Shown here piece after piece: positions 1-11,847 of a DNA stretch of 64,000 bases. Positions within the stretch are counted from its first letter, which is position 1. Each line of letters opens with the position of its first letter. Where the stretch lies: assembly GCA_033961575.1 (NCBI GenBank), contig CM066740.1:60953213-61017212 (forward strand), in the 5' to 3' direction. This DNA comes from Aselliscus stoliczkanus. Lineage: Eukaryota > Chordata > Mammalia > Chiroptera > Hipposideridae. A program made the translations under genes and the position numbers. Below the pieces are notes generated by a model, which worked only from the letters and a program-made list of their open reading frames with translations, was not told the origin of the DNA and did not search any database.

Positions 1-156
1 CGATCTGCCTCATCCGGGAAGAGCGCAATGACAATACCAACAGTGAAGCAACATCCTCCGCAACTAGACTGAAGAACAAAAAGACAGCAACTTGTCTGTT
101 CCCCTTCCCGGATTCCCCAATGCTATTCCCCTCTGCCAATTCCCCAATAAAATCTT

Positions 157-160
<4 letters not shown>
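1..160 (+). repeat. 3' part of long composite tRNA-headed SINE
   Basis: This matches the last third of the long SINE at 57919-58368 almost base for base, including the GACTGAAGAACAAAAAGACA segment and the terminal AATAAAATCTTTAAA. The window edge cuts off the tRNA head. The tail runs straight into the TA microsatellite. Confidence 0.85.

Positions 161-214
<54 letters not shown>
161..214. repeat. (TA)n microsatellite, about 27 units
   Basis: Uninterrupted TA dinucleotides directly follow the SINE tail and probably grew from its A/T-rich end. The repeat causes a spurious Tyr-Ile ORF. Confidence 0.97.
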
Positions 215-217
<3 letters not shown>

Positions 218-1191
218 ATTGCCACCATGGTTTCTGTTCAAACTTTAACTGGTCTGGTCTTGGCAGGATGGTGGGGAGGAAAGGAGAAGGACATGTGAGA
301 TGGGCAGGGAGGGTGTTGAAAGGTGGAGCCAGAGCTCATCTGGCCTGGGGTTGCTGCTTCCCTTGACAGTGCCATCTTATTATAAGGGAAGTTGAAATAT
401 AATGGGGGGGGGGAAAGAGCATGGAAAAGATCTGGGCCAGGATACCACAGTTGAATGTGTTTTACAAGTGACCTTACAACGCAATGCATGTTCATCTCTT
501 CAAATTATTTCTTTTACTTTTGTTTTGCTTTCCCCTGAGTCTGTGGGAAAGCAGTAAAGTTTTTAAGTAATGTTTTGTTGGCTTTTTATATAGGAAAGCT
601 TTCCTGGAAGTTCTTATCAGGAGGAGAATGCAAGTGGTAGTAATGTTTCTACAAGGACAAAGGACTCAGGGCAATTTAATGATTTCTCCTGAATTTGGTT
701 TTGGGGTTGGAAATAGGAAGAAATGGAATTGTTGGTCAGAGGTTATGTGCATTTGGAATTTTAATGGATGTTGCTGAACTCTTCTGTTGAGATGATGCCA
801 GGGGGTCTGTAGACCCCCTATAATGTCAGAGAGTATTCCTCCCCACACTTGGACCAACACACTGTGGCACACATTTTGATCTCTCTCAATCTGATACAGC
901 ATCTTGGTGAAATGATTTGCATTCAGTGTTCATGACTGAGGTTGAGCATTGTTCCACCTGTTTTAAGAGTCATCTGAAATTTCTTTTCTGGGAATCAGAG
1001 AACATTTTAGAGCTGGTCACTTGGTTAGTCCTTGACTGAAGCAGGAGTAAACACCAGAGCTTCTATTTATCATAAAAGCTGTCTGGGTGACAATAAAACA
1101 GGTTCTTTAAAGATCCCTGGGGCAATCTTGGGTTTGGCACTAGAACAAGAAAACCTGGAAATTACAGTGCAATGTCACAATGTCTTAACTA
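215..1191. other. Intronic sequence with no recognised feature
   Basis: Mixed-composition DNA between the TA repeat and the first short SINE. I see no exon, RNA gene or clear repeat here. A run of G at about 404-413 is the only local oddity. Confidence 0.6.
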
Positions 1192-1208
1192 TGAGGCTAA
1201 GTGCTTTT

Positions 1209-1305
1209 TTTTGAGGGCAGTGACACTGGTCCTCATATGTGGGACCCGAACGGGGGCCGCTGGCTTCCCAAGCCAGCGCTTAACCATCGCGCCACTCGGC
1301 TGGCC
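1209..1305 (-). repeat. Short tRNA-headed SINE
   Basis: On the minus strand this reads as a tRNA-like head (A box, then B box with a GGTTCGGGTCCC-type sequence), then GAGGACCAGTG and a short A tail. It is flanked by a 17-bp direct repeat beginning TGAGGCTAAGTGC at 1192-1208 and 1306-1322, the expected L1-mediated target duplication. Confidence 0.93.
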
Positions 1306-1319
1306 TGAGGCTAAGTGCT

Positions 1320-1450
1320 TTTACTCACCCAGAACTTCTGGTACCTCATCTGTGAAATGGAATTAATATTAGCTTTTTATGCCAAGGTTTCAAGGATTAG
1401 GGTTAATGTATGTAAAGTAGTGACATAAGTAGGCTCAGCACTGTTATCAC
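1320..1450 (+). repeat. Probable ancient MIR fragment
   Basis: The order CCTCATCTGTGAAATGGAAT, a variable middle, then a ...TTAATGTATGTAAAGTAGTG-like stretch resembles the 3' half of MIR. It is strongly diverged, and the young SINE at 1209-1305 is inserted just upstream of it. Confidence 0.5.
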
Positions 1451-2149
1451 CCTCCTTTTATTTGTGCATTTTATTATCTTACTTTCCCATTCAGATGTAA
1501 GATCCAAGGGAGACTTAAACTAAAGTTCTTAAAAATAGAAATAAAACATCACGCTCCTACTGACTCCCAGAGATCTGAGAAGAAAGCTTATCCACTTTGT
1601 CATTCTCTTAGAGTTTGTCTTCCAGCAAGTTACCTTTTTTAGATTTCCAGGAAACATTTAAAGGCTCCAGATTTCCAAAGGAAAAACAGTATATGTGCTT
1701 GCCAGATTTTGATCCACTCTAAAGCAGAAAGGAGGGATTGGAAAAGAGAAAGGAAGGGAATTACTGAAAAATGTGTATTTTTCAACACACAGCCCAGATG
1801 ATCATACCAGGTGTTCTTTGGATTGCCAAGAATCAAGGTTTTTTGTTTGTTTTTGTTTTTAAATGGGTGTTATTTCACTCTTATTATCTCTGATCATCAT
1901 CAATCTGCCTAACTTTTCCTATATTTTGAAAGAGAATAAGATCAAATGCAGAACTGAGTCCAAGAACAGGGGCTACCACAGTCATTTTCATTGGCATCTT
2001 GAACATCTCCCCCAGGTGGAAGGATGAAGAGGCATTTTTAGTGCTTTCTCTGTCACCTCTAGTTTCCCACCCTGCCTTTGCCTGCCCTGGTCTTATGTAA
2101 AATAAAATAGCAATTCTAACAGTTCTGAAAAATGAATGAGAAAGCCTCT

Positions 2150-2350
2150 GTTCTACTCTCAACTCTAGTGTTTTTCCACGTGTGGCTCTTTGACCATGTG
2201 TACAGATCTCTTGGGTGCCTGTTGGAAATGCAGATCCTTAGCTTTCCCTTCCCCATAGACTTCCTGAATTGGAATTTCTTGGGGTGGAGCCTAGAAATAG
2301 ACATTTTAAACAAGCAGTCCCAGAAGTACATTAAAGTTTGGAATCACTGC
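2150..2350 (+). repeat. Probable MER5A-type hAT-Charlie MITE
   Basis: The segment order (GTTGGAAATGCAGATCCT, then CTGAATTGGAATTTCTTGGG, GTGGAGCC, TTTTAAACAAGC, and finally TAAAGTTTGGAATCACTGCT) follows the MER5A consensus as I know it. It is an ancient eutherian non-autonomous hAT element. Confidence 0.75.
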
Positions 2351-2963
2351 TATTCCTTACTAGTTCCTTATTTCTTTTCCTTCTCTCCCTGGTCCCCTTA
2401 TCTTCCCTTTTTCTTTCCTCATTCCTTCTGACTCATGCTCACCTGTTTGCACTCTCATTCCTCCTCCTTAATGCTAAAGGTTCAGAGTAGCCTGTTGAGC
2501 TGTTTTTTTAACATAATAAACTTAAGACCTCTGGAAACTCAGTTAGGGGGAGAAAAAAAAGTATATTTCTCACTGCCTTGCTTGTCCCCATAAAAGAAAG
2601 ATAGATACAAAGCTGTCCTCTCTAAGCACCAGCTTTGGGAAGTACATCATTCTTTCAAGTACACAGAGGCATAACTTTCACAGCTGGTCTTCTAGTACAG
2701 ACCTTTGAGGTTGGAAATTTCCTTTTTAGAGAAACATCACTGATGTGATGTCCCAGGGGAGTCAGCCTCTGGCCTGGGTACTCTTGCTGGAGGGCACAAA
2801 GTGGTGAAGGCATTTAAGGAAGATGGGGTCAATAGGACAGGAAATAGTGGGGGAGGGACTAGGGGGAGGGACTAGGGAGTATCTGCATGGAGATTGGAGT
2901 AGGTGCCATGAGGGTCCTGAACCTCTGCTTTTGTCTTCACAGCTACTGGAGGAAGAGACCAAG

Positions 2964-2975
2964 ATGAATGCAGTG
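2964..2975 (+). CDS. BLVRA: BLVRA start-codon exon (coding part, residues 1-4)
   Basis: This exon holds the initiator ATG of biliverdin reductase A, the cytosolic NAD(P)H-dependent enzyme that reduces biliverdin to bilirubin after heme oxygenase opens heme. A pyrimidine-rich tract ending TTGTCTTCACAG gives an acceptor, so the exon runs 2943-2975 with 21 bases of 5' UTR before ATG at 2964. It codes Met-Asn-Ala-Val and ends at a strong GTGAGT donor, in phase 0. The next exon begins in phase 0 with Pro-Glu-Arg-Lys-Phe-Gly, giving M-N-A-V-P-E-R-K against human M-N-A-E-P-E-R-K as I recall it. The exon is too short to be found by ORF length. Identification depends on its order, phase and the Met-Asn-Ala start. 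Promoter and upstream non-coding exon are not visible in the window. Confidence 0.88.
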
Positions 2976-3884
2976 GTGAGTTCTTTAAAGGTACCTGTTG
3001 AAGGAATGTTTTTCTTGCAATGGTTCTTCATTTCTCCTTCACAGAGTGTCTTCTCTCCCTGTAGAGCTTTCAGAAGCATTTCCCCTCTAACCTGTCTCTG
3101 GGTGACAGAGGAAGAATTAGTCCCCTTTGAGTTCTTATCTGTGTCTGTCCTGCTTCAATTAGATGAGAATTTATCTACTACAGTTAATCCTGGAACAACA
3201 CTTACAGGCTAGGGGGAGTTTAGACAGTGGCCTATGGGGATGCTGGTTCCAGAGCCCTGCTTTGTGTTATTCTGGGGATACATATTGCTGCTTATTAGAA
3301 ACTTCCTCTGCATCATCTCCTTGACAGCAGATGCTGTACCTGTTCTTTGATACAATGAGATGTCTAGTCCTTTGTCCCTTCACTTGTTCCTGACTGATCA
3401 GCCCCATTCTTTTCACTACCTTCCAGTCTAGACCCTGGAGTCCATCTCTTCAACTGCTATTATGCTGCTGCCCTCACCTCCTTTTCCTCTTGTTCTGTTG
3501 ATGCGCTGTCACAATCCCAGAGTCTGTTCCCACAGAATGGTGGTGTTGGGTGAGTGGCACAGCTTCATGCTGTTTGCATCAGGCAACTGTCTCAAAACCC
3601 CATGTGGGCTAAGCACTGCCCACCAGGTACTCTGTGTAGCCTTGAGCAGCTTTCTTCCCCATTGCACTGAACAGCCAGATCCGGTCTTCATCACTCTGCC
3701 CAGTTCCCTTCACACTCTGAGCAGCTGGATCACCTTTTACTTTACAGAGAAAGATGGGAACCATCAGACATCATCCCTCTCAATTCCTGCCTTACCATTT
3801 GTCTTGTTCCTCTTATCACAGTGGGAGGGATGTTTATCAGTTATAGAGCTCCAGGATGCAAGGTCAGGAAAACCCAACAATGTA

Positions 3885-3944
3885 GTTTTGTTTAGGAAGT
3901 CCAAAGGAGGGCAGTTTTTGTTTAGGAAGTCCAAAGGAGGGCAG
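3885..3944. repeat. 30-bp tandem duplication (2 copies)
   Basis: Two adjacent near-identical 30-bp units (3885-3914 and 3915-3944) contain TTTAGGAAGTCCAAAGGAGG. They differ only at the first base, which points to a recent local duplication. Confidence 0.95.
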
Positions 3945-6169
3945 GTTGATGCAGTGGCTCAGCTGTTTCATCGAAGATTCAGGATCTTTGCACCTTTGCT
4001 CTCCCTGCAAGTGTCAGTTCCATCCCAGAGGTCAGCCCTTTATGTCTATAGGACAGCAGCCAGCAGTAGTTGGGGCTACTTTCTTTCTTGTTCCCTATGA
4101 GCAGGAGAGAGAGCTTCCTTCAGCTTTCTCAGAAGAGTGGGAACCTCTATCCCTGAAGCCCTACCAAATGCCTTCTTAGGACTTTGTGGCTAGACTCAGG
4201 TCCCATTCCCATTCTTAGACCAATTCCTATGTCAGAGGAGCTAGTGTCTTCTAAGCCAGTTGGCTTAGACTCCTCATGCCCACCTGGAGCAGCTTAGCCC
4301 CTACCACTAGGTTGGTTATAGGAAGAAGAAATGGGGGGTGGGGGGACATAGGAAATGGATCTATGGCATCTACTCCAAGACATTTCTGGTGAAAATGCAC
4401 CCCTCTCCATCCTCTCTGTTCAGACCTTACACTGCCTCCCTCATTACCTCCTTTACCAGCTGCGTTGTTTACCTAATTTCTACTAGCACATTCTTATTAA
4501 TATTTTAAAATGCTTTATTTAGTTTTTACTTTTTTTCAGAACAAAACAACACATAGTATGTTATCAAGCTATGTAGTCTTATTTTTCTCACCCCCTTCAG
4601 AGGCAGGCTTCTTGACAGAGATGTCTGCAGCTAATTTCTCCATTTTCTTTTCTGAGTCATCTTTAACCTGCCATAGTCTGGCTTTGGTCCCTAATGAAAT
4701 TCATCTTAAATAACTAAAAAAAAAAAACAAACCAACTTATTTTGTAGTAACATAGGTACACATACCTAGTACAAAATTTAAAAGCTACAAAATGGTAAAC
4801 GGTCAAGTTAGTGTTCCTACTACCTCATCCCTCTAATCTCCCCTCCCCAAAGCTGACTTCTGTTCACCATTTTCTGATGCCTCTGACCCCTTTATCTGAA
4901 GGCCACCATGACTTACCCAAATTCTCATATCTTACAAGTTCTGAAGAAAGGGTAGAAACTTGGCATTAATATTAAGCTTATACAACCTGGTCTAGTAACA
5001 GTTACATCAACTATCAATTATGACTTCTGTCCTATAATTTTGACCTTTCCTTATTGGATGGCTTTTTCCTCTCAACCTTTTAAAAACATTCTCAGACCTT
5101 TGGCCCCCTTCCAATGATTCCCCCTTCTCTGCCTTAAACACTCTTTATTTCATGTCTATGACTACCTTCTCACTTCCCTTTTATATCTGGTCCCACTGCA
5201 GTCTGACTTGGTTCTTACTGCTCTACTAAAACTTCTCAGGTAAAGTTTTGGCCTCAATACTGCCAAATTTGGTCAAAACCTTTTCCTTTAAGCATTTGAC
5301 ACTGTTGACATTGAAATTTCCCCCATGACACCCCAGATTTCTGTCTGTCTCTCTGGTGACTTCTTCCTAGATTCTTTTTTAGGCTCCTCTTGTCTCTTTA
5401 AAAGTTTGTGTTCCCTAGGGTACTTCTTGCTCTGACCACTGTCCTGGGGAACTCACCTGATCCCACAGCTTTTATTTGTCTGTTGCATGTTTAGGAATGT
5501 CCAAAATGGATGTATCCATCCAGATCTTTCTCCTCAACTCCAGATCCATACCTCCAGAAGCCTGGATTGCTTGTCTTCATTTAGAGATTCCACAGGCATC
5601 CTAACACATTATCACCTAAGCTGGACTTGCTGTTTTTCACCTGCCCCAAATATGCTTTTTTTATGGGGACCTCTCAGGGAAGGGCACCACTGCCCTTTAT
5701 TTACCTGGCTTCAAAGCCTGATGTCCCCCTCATTCCTTTTCCACATTCCATGCTGTAAATCCTGTTCTTTCATTGATTTAATCAGTCACCAAAATTTATG
5801 TAACAACACACTTATTGAACTTGTTATACCATAATATCTTTCAAATCTGTTTATTTCTTACTTTACTTTCTGCCTGTTCATCACTTCCTCACTTCCCTAA
5901 TTCTATACTTAATCTCCTTTATTTTACTTATCCTCCTCTAGGTCATTCTTTTCCCTTTCTGAGGGTAGAGGAGGAGACCTCAGCCACAGAGGGTACTCCT
6001 CGGCCCTTGGGCATGACACCTTGTCTTTGATGGTCTGTACAAGGCTCTTCTCTTATATTTATTTTCTTTTTCTTTTTTGTCTCCATCCCCATTCTCATCC
6101 TCCCAAACACAGCTGTTCTAATGTAGTAAACATTTACCTTTTCATTTACATGTATTCATGAAAATATGT
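3945..6169. other. Intronic sequence without clear features
   Basis: Pyrimidine-rich unique DNA. The region around 4730-4860 resembles an old L1 3' fragment but is too diverged to assign. No BLVRA exon or RNA gene was found. Confidence 0.55.
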
Positions 6170-6360
6170 TATTTTTTTGTACAAATACTTTTTACATTTA
6201 CAAACAGTAAAATTCATCATTGTTTTGATGTATAGTTATGTGAGTTAAAATACATGCATAGATTTGTGTACTCATCACTATTATCAGAATTCAGATCCTC
6301 CAAAACATTCTGTTGTTACTCCTTTATTGTCACAGCCTCCCTGATCCCTAGCCCCTAGCA
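6170..6360 (-). repeat. Possible ancient L1 3'-end fragment
   Basis: The pattern TAAAATTCATCATTGTTTTG, then a GTGTACTCATCACTATTATC-like stretch and a following CT-rich part, resembles reverse-complemented old L1M 3' UTRs (AAAATTCACC...ATCACCACTATC). It is heavily diverged. Confidence 0.45.
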
Positions 6361-6477
6361 CCCACTGTGTGATATACTTTAATTTAAATAATTGTATTGT
6401 GTTACAGCTTATGTCTTATTCTCTTTATTTTTCTCTTTATGTTTTCATGATGTAACATATAGTTAATGTGCTTTACA

Positions 6478-6605
6478 GTACCCCATGCTGTGCACCTATT
6501 TAATCCTAACAAAACACCTAAGAGCAACATGCTGCTATTACCTCTGTTCTGTAGATGAGGAAAATGAGAGTTAAGTAAATTGCCCTAAGGGTATCAGGCA
6601 CAGAA
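6478..6605 (+). repeat. Ancient MIR-type SINE fragment
   Basis: ATTTAATCCTAACAAAACAC, then TTCTGTAGATGAGGAAAATG, AGAGTTAAGTAAATTGCCC and a GTATCAGGCACAG remnant follow the MIR core in order. This is a diverged, shared-mammalian repeat. Confidence 0.8.
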
Positions 6606-7794
6606 ACATCAAACCTTGATGTTTCTGACGCCATGAATGCCCTTTTTCTTGTCTATATTCAGCTAATCCTATCCATCCCATTCAAATGTCATTTCTGCTA
6701 TATGAAACATTTTCTTAGAGTTTTCTCTCTGGAAGTAATACCTTCTTGTTGTGAATTTCCTTTGCCCTTTACTTATCACTATTTTGTTACTTTCCATTTT
6801 CTGACTTCAAGTATAGTTGTGTGTGTGCCTTGTTCATCTTAGTATGTCCTCACCCATAGTTTGTCCTCACTAAAATACAGTTGACTAAATGATAAGATAA
6901 TTCAGAAACTGTTTAGTAATCTTGTAATGCAATCCAGACCTTTGGTAGGTCAGTGAAAATGTAGAGGAATGAAATCATGACAGAAAATTTCAAGGAAAAC
7001 TTATGAGGAGAAGGGTGGAGAAGGACCACTAGCCACAATCATCCCTTCATTTTCAGAGGATGTTCGTCAAAGGTATGAATGGCTTCCAGGGTTTCAAGCA
7101 TTTCAAGCTGGGTGCCTGATGTAATTTGTGGAGCCACTGGCCTTTGAACCATCAATCAGGTGGGATGGATCACCAGGTCAGGGTGAGATGGCCAGGTGGA
7201 AATGCCCAGTTTGTATTTCATTTTGGAACTGACGCTTGGAGGAGAGGATGGTTCACGGCTCAAGATGTTGGAGTCTTTAGCATAAAAGTGGTAATATAAA
7301 CATTATTAATGAGTTCTTCCCCCACCCCATCCCACCCACATGAAGATAAAATAACAGGGACAAGGATGGAGCTTTGAGAAATATGTACATCTAGGGGGCA
7401 TAATGGAGAAGGGAAGTGGTGAAATGTGGAAAGAAAACCTCAGTATGAGGTGAGAGAAGACAAGAAAGGAGTGAATTTAAAGAAGGTCCAGAAGGTCCAA
7501 CAAGATTTCAAATATGTCTGAGATCCAGGAGAAGCTCTTGAGTTTAGCAACGAAGTCTCAGGTGACCTGTGGTAAAGTAGAGAGGTGTGGTAATGAAAAC
7601 CAGATTATACTTGGTTGGAAAAGGTGAATGGAGGTGGTAGTTATAGCCTATGGTGTGAGGAGTCAGATGATTTGTGGGTACTAGACAAGGCATGATTAGA
7701 GGTACAGGGTCCTACAAGTAGGGCAGCACAGGATGCCGGTCATTATAGAGCAATCTTCAGGAAGGGAGGTTGGAGTAAGCCAAAGTGTAATTAC

Positions 7795-7856
7795 AGTATA
7801 TATATATATTTAGACACACACACACACATGCGTGCACACTCACACACACACACACA
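7795..7856. repeat. Compound TA/CA microsatellite
   Basis: A short (TA)n followed by two (CA)n blocks separated by TGCGTGCACACT. It abuts the left end of the MITE at 7857. Confidence 0.9.
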
Positions 7857-8080
7857 CAGTGCCAAAAAGTGTGCACACATCTTAAGAAAAGAAAAAACTA
7901 TTAAAATTATAATAATATATACTGATAACAAAAGATGAATACAAGTCACATTTGACTTCTACAATTACAAGAGGTGTTCAAAGTGGTTGCCATCAACATC
8001 CAGACACTTCTGTATGGCAAACTACTGCTTGCACAACACTGACCAAAGTGACCACTTGTATACATTTTTTCAGACTCCTG
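7857..8080 (+). mobile_element. Mariner-type MITE
   Basis: The left end CAGTGCCAAAAAGTGTGCAC and the reverse complement of the right end (CAGGAGTCTGAAAAAATGTA) form imperfect terminal inverted repeats. A TA lies just beyond the right end at 8082-8083. The interior contains ACAAGAGGTGTTCAAAGTGG. A shorter related copy is at 45550-45669. No transposase is encoded. Confidence 0.7.

Positions 8081-8085
<5 letters not shown>

Positions 8086-8112
<27 letters not shown>
8086..8112. repeat. (GT)n microsatellite
   Basis: Perfect GT/TG dinucleotides immediately beyond the MITE right end. Confidence 0.95.
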
Positions 8113-8427
8113 ACAAAACTTTCTATTTGTTATGTACAGGAGTGTTTTTTCTTTAAACTCATATATATGAATTTTGTATATACAAATGGATTACCAGTTG
8201 ATTTTTAAAAAGATTGTAACAGAACATAATGTAACAATATTGCTATTCTAGGTTTTATTCATTTCAATTATGTGTATTAAAGATAGACGTATTTGTGGGT
8301 CTTATATTTTTAAAGAGCTGCTTCAATTATACATATTTATAGTTAATAGCTTAACGAATTCTGTGTGGAATTCAATATATTATCTATATTCTATAAATTA
8401 TTTTGAAAGTTTGAAAAAGATTTGATA

Positions 8428-8514
8428 TGTTGTCACTTTGAGGGGTAAAAAGTATAACTATTGTACTGTGTTGTACACCTGAAACTAATGAAAAATAAAT
8501 AAATAAATTAAAAA
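8428..8514 (+). mobile_element. Extremely 5'-truncated L1 (3' tail only)
   Basis: About 85 bases matching the last part of the L1 3' UTR seen at 63430-63500 (ends TGTACACCTGAAACTAATG plus an A-rich tail). The direct repeat AAAAAGATTTGATA at 8414-8427 and 8515-8528 shows an independent insertion. Confidence 0.88.
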
Positions 8515-8630
8515 AAAAAGATTTGATAGTTGTTAATAAAGAATTTTATTGAGGGAGGATCCAAGATGGTGTAGTAGATACATGTTGTGCTTGCCTCCTC
8601 CAGTGACCACATTAAAAGTACAACTACATT

Positions 8631-8737
8631 GGGCTGGCCAAATGGCACGGTGGTTAAGAGCTGGCTTGGAATGCCAGTGGCCCTGGTTCAGATCCCACAT
8701 ATGTGGGCCAGTGACACTGCCCTCAAAAAAAAAAAAT
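8631..8737 (+). repeat. Short tRNA-headed SINE
   Basis: Head GGGCTGGCCAAATGGCACGG, A and B boxes, tail ACACTGCCCTC plus A(12). The direct repeat TACAACTACATT (8619-8630) / TACAACTAAATT follows the A tail. Confidence 0.93.
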
Positions 8738-10504
8738 TACAACTAAATTATAAAACAGTCAACCTGGAGAACTGTCTGAAGTCTAGCTGAACAGAAGTTT
8801 TATAACTAAGGATTTGAAGAAACTGATAGGAGGGGCAGAGATACAGAATGGGCTGGATTCACATCTGTGGTGGCTGAAATGTGGAAGGGATATCTCAGCC
8901 ATGAAGGATTCCCCCTCCCCCAAGGAGCAAGGGACCCCAGCCCCACACTGGGCTTCCTAGCCCAGAGTACCTGTGCTAGGAGGAGGTGCTTCCACAACAT
9001 ATGGTTGTGAAAAACAGTGGAGATTCTGACCATCAGGGTGGGATGAAAGGCTGCAGGAAACCCAGATGTCCTCTAAAAAGGCCTGTGCACACACTGACCA
9101 CAGGCACCCACCCTGGACTCCAGCAGAGGAACAGTGACATGGGAGTCATCAGAGACATACGGGGAGAGGCTGAGTTGTGTGGCTTCAAGGTGAGGCTGAA
9201 ACAGTTGCCATTTCCTTGTGTAGAATCCTCCTATGCAGACAGCAGTTGGGCACCATCCTTCCTGTGTTGAACCCTCACCTGCATTGCCAAATCAGAATTT
9301 AAATTGGCCTGGCAAGCTCTGCCCCACTCAACTCACTCAGTGCCAGAGGCATTGCTCTCTGAGCTCCAGCACTGGGGTGGCAACTCGAGGGTGAGCTGAG
9401 TTGTCTCGCTTTAGCGTGGGGGATAAGAGGGCAGCTTTCTCCTGGATTCAGGTGCTGGTGACTCCCTGGGACCCTGCCCCACCCAAGTCATGCAATGCTG
9501 AAGGCAATTTCTTGGCGAGCAGCCAGTCCCCTTTGCATTATGCGCTTTCTTGCAGAACTCTCAGAGGGTCTGCAGGCCTCAGGCAGATGGCAGCTGGTCT
9601 CAGTGTACTCTGACTTCTGTTGAGTAGTTTCACGCTTAGTTTTGGCACCAAATCAGAATCTAACCTAGTGAAAACCACTTGTCTCAATTTAGTGACACCC
9701 TGAAACCCCGCCTCACCCAACTCCCATAATACACAAGGCTCTATCAATGGCTGAGCCTTATGGGACCCAGCTGGCAGCAGCAGGCCTCGCCATGTATTGG
9801 GCTTTTTGCCCAGGCCTAGTACTGATGGCAGGCACCCTCAGTTCACAGCATGGCCTCTTCCACGCACCTCCTGGTCTAGCAGAGGCAGGAATCAGCTGCA
9901 GATCGCTTTGTAGCTCCTACCAGGTAGCCCCCAGCCAGTCTCAGGCAGTGGCTGACTTGGACCTGTACCAGAGCCCTGCCCAAGAGGTCACAGAACCAAC
10001 ATACATAGAGGTTGGCTGAAGATTACAGCAGAGCTTCACCTAACTAGCCTCACAAGTGGCACACCAAATGGATGACTTTAGCAGGCACCAGAGCTTGCTG
10101 GGGTGAATCCTACTTTGTGGGATAAGTCCCCTGCACAGAAGCTCATAAGCTGTGTAAGAGGCCAAACCCCACAGCCAGTCAGCCTGAGGGTATATCCCAC
10201 CCACTGATGTGCCAATATCAATCAAGGCTCTTGTATAACAGGAGGGTACACACACCCACACAGGGGACACTCCTGGAGCACCCAGTGCAGGTGTCCTGGG
10301 AGATTGTGCCACTGAGCCCCACTGTGCACCTATTACGTCAAGCTAACTGGACAAGACTGGGAAACATAGCGGATTTACCTTATACATAGAAACAAGCATA
10401 GGCAGCCAAAATGAGGAAACAAAGAAATATATATCAAATGAAAGAAGAAGAGAAAATGCCAGATAAATAACTAAACAAAATGGAGGCAAGCAACCTACCA
10501 GATA

Positions 10505-10789
10505 GTGTTGAAAAAAATGGTTGGAAGGATGCTCAGTGATCTTAGAGGAAGAATAGATGAACTCAGTGAGAGTGTAAGCAAAGAGATGGTAAGTATAAAA
10601 AAGGACATGGAAACCATAAAGAAGAACCAGTCAGAAATGAAAAATACAATAACTGAAATTAAGAATGCACTAGAAGGAATCACCAGCGTACTAGGTGAAG
10701 CAGAGGATTGCTTCAGCAATTTGGAAGACAAGGTAGCAGAAAACACCCAATCAGAACAGGGGAAAAAAAAAAAAGGATTTAAAAAATGA
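10505..10789 (+). pseudogene. L1 ORF1 fragment (coiled-coil region)
   Basis: A 94-codon open stretch, rich in Glu, Lys, Ser, Ile and Leu in heptad-like spacing, corresponds to the ORF1p coiled coil that trimerises the RNA-binding protein. It stops at a run of Lys codons made by an A-rich slippage tract near 10763-10774. The downstream RNA-binding part continues only in other frames, so no intact ORF1 remains. Confidence 0.8.
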
Positions 10790-11451
10790 GAATAGTTTAA
10801 GAGACCTCTGGGACAACATCAAGCATAACAATATTCACATCATAGGGGAACAAGAAGAAGAGAGAAAGCAAGTATTTGGAAACCTGTTTGAAGTAATAAT
10901 AACAAAAAATTTCTTCAACTTGATGAAGGAAATAGACATACAAACCAAGAGGCACAGAGAGTCCCAAACAACATACTCAAACACGTCCATACCAAGACAT
11001 AATTAAAATGAAAAAGGTTAAAGATAAAGATAAAATCCTAAAAGCAACAAGAGAAAAGCAATTAGTGACTTACAAGGGAGCTCCCATAAGATTCTCAGTT
11101 GATTTCTCAACAGAAACTTTACAGACCAGAAGGGAATGGTAGGAAATACTAAAAGTGATGAAAAACAGGGCCTACAACCAAGATTACTCTATCTAGCAAG
11201 GCTATCATCTACAATTGAAGGAAAGATAAAGAGCTTCTCCAAAAAGAAAAAGCTAAAGGACTTCATTACAACAAAGCCAATATTACAAGAAATGTTAAAA
11301 GAACTTCTTTAAGCTGTAAAAGGAGAAAACAAACAAAATAATATAAAAACTTGAATAATAAAATGACAGTAACTATGTACCTACCAGTAATTACTTTAAA
11401 TGGATTAAATGCTCCAATCAAAGGACATAGGGTAGCTGAATGGATAAGAAA

Positions 11452-11454
<3 letters not shown>

Positions 11455-11496
<42 letters not shown>
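11455..11496. repeat. (CA)n microsatellite
   Basis: Perfect AC/CA repeat inside the ORF1-ORF2 region of the L1. It replaces part of the conserved early ORF2 sequence. Confidence 0.97.
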
Positions 11497-11497
<1 letters not shown>

Positions 11498-11847
11498 TCT
11501 ACAAGAGACCCACCTGAGATCGAAAGACACACACAGACAAAGTAAAGGGATGGAAAAATATATTTCACATACATGAACATGAGAAAAAATCTGGAATAAC
11601 AGTAATTATATTGGACAAAATAGACTTAAAACAAAGACTATATTAAGAAACTAAAAGGATACTACATAATAATGAAGGAATCAGTCCAACTAAAGGATAT
11701 CACTCTAGTAAATATTAACATACCAAACCTAGGAGCACCTAAATATATAAAGCAAATATTGACTGACAAAGACAGAGATCAACAGTAATACATCATAGTA
11801 TGGGACTTTTAACACCCCACGGACACCAATGGACAGATCTTCTAGGC

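Noticed and set aside
92..298. 68-codon ORF with Tyr-Ile repeats
   Set aside because: It is a translation of the TA microsatellite and SINE tail.
3462..4100. 212-codon ORF
   Set aside because: No recognisable domain. It includes a 30-bp tandem duplication, low complexity and no splice or codon-use support, so I treat it as chance in intronic DNA.
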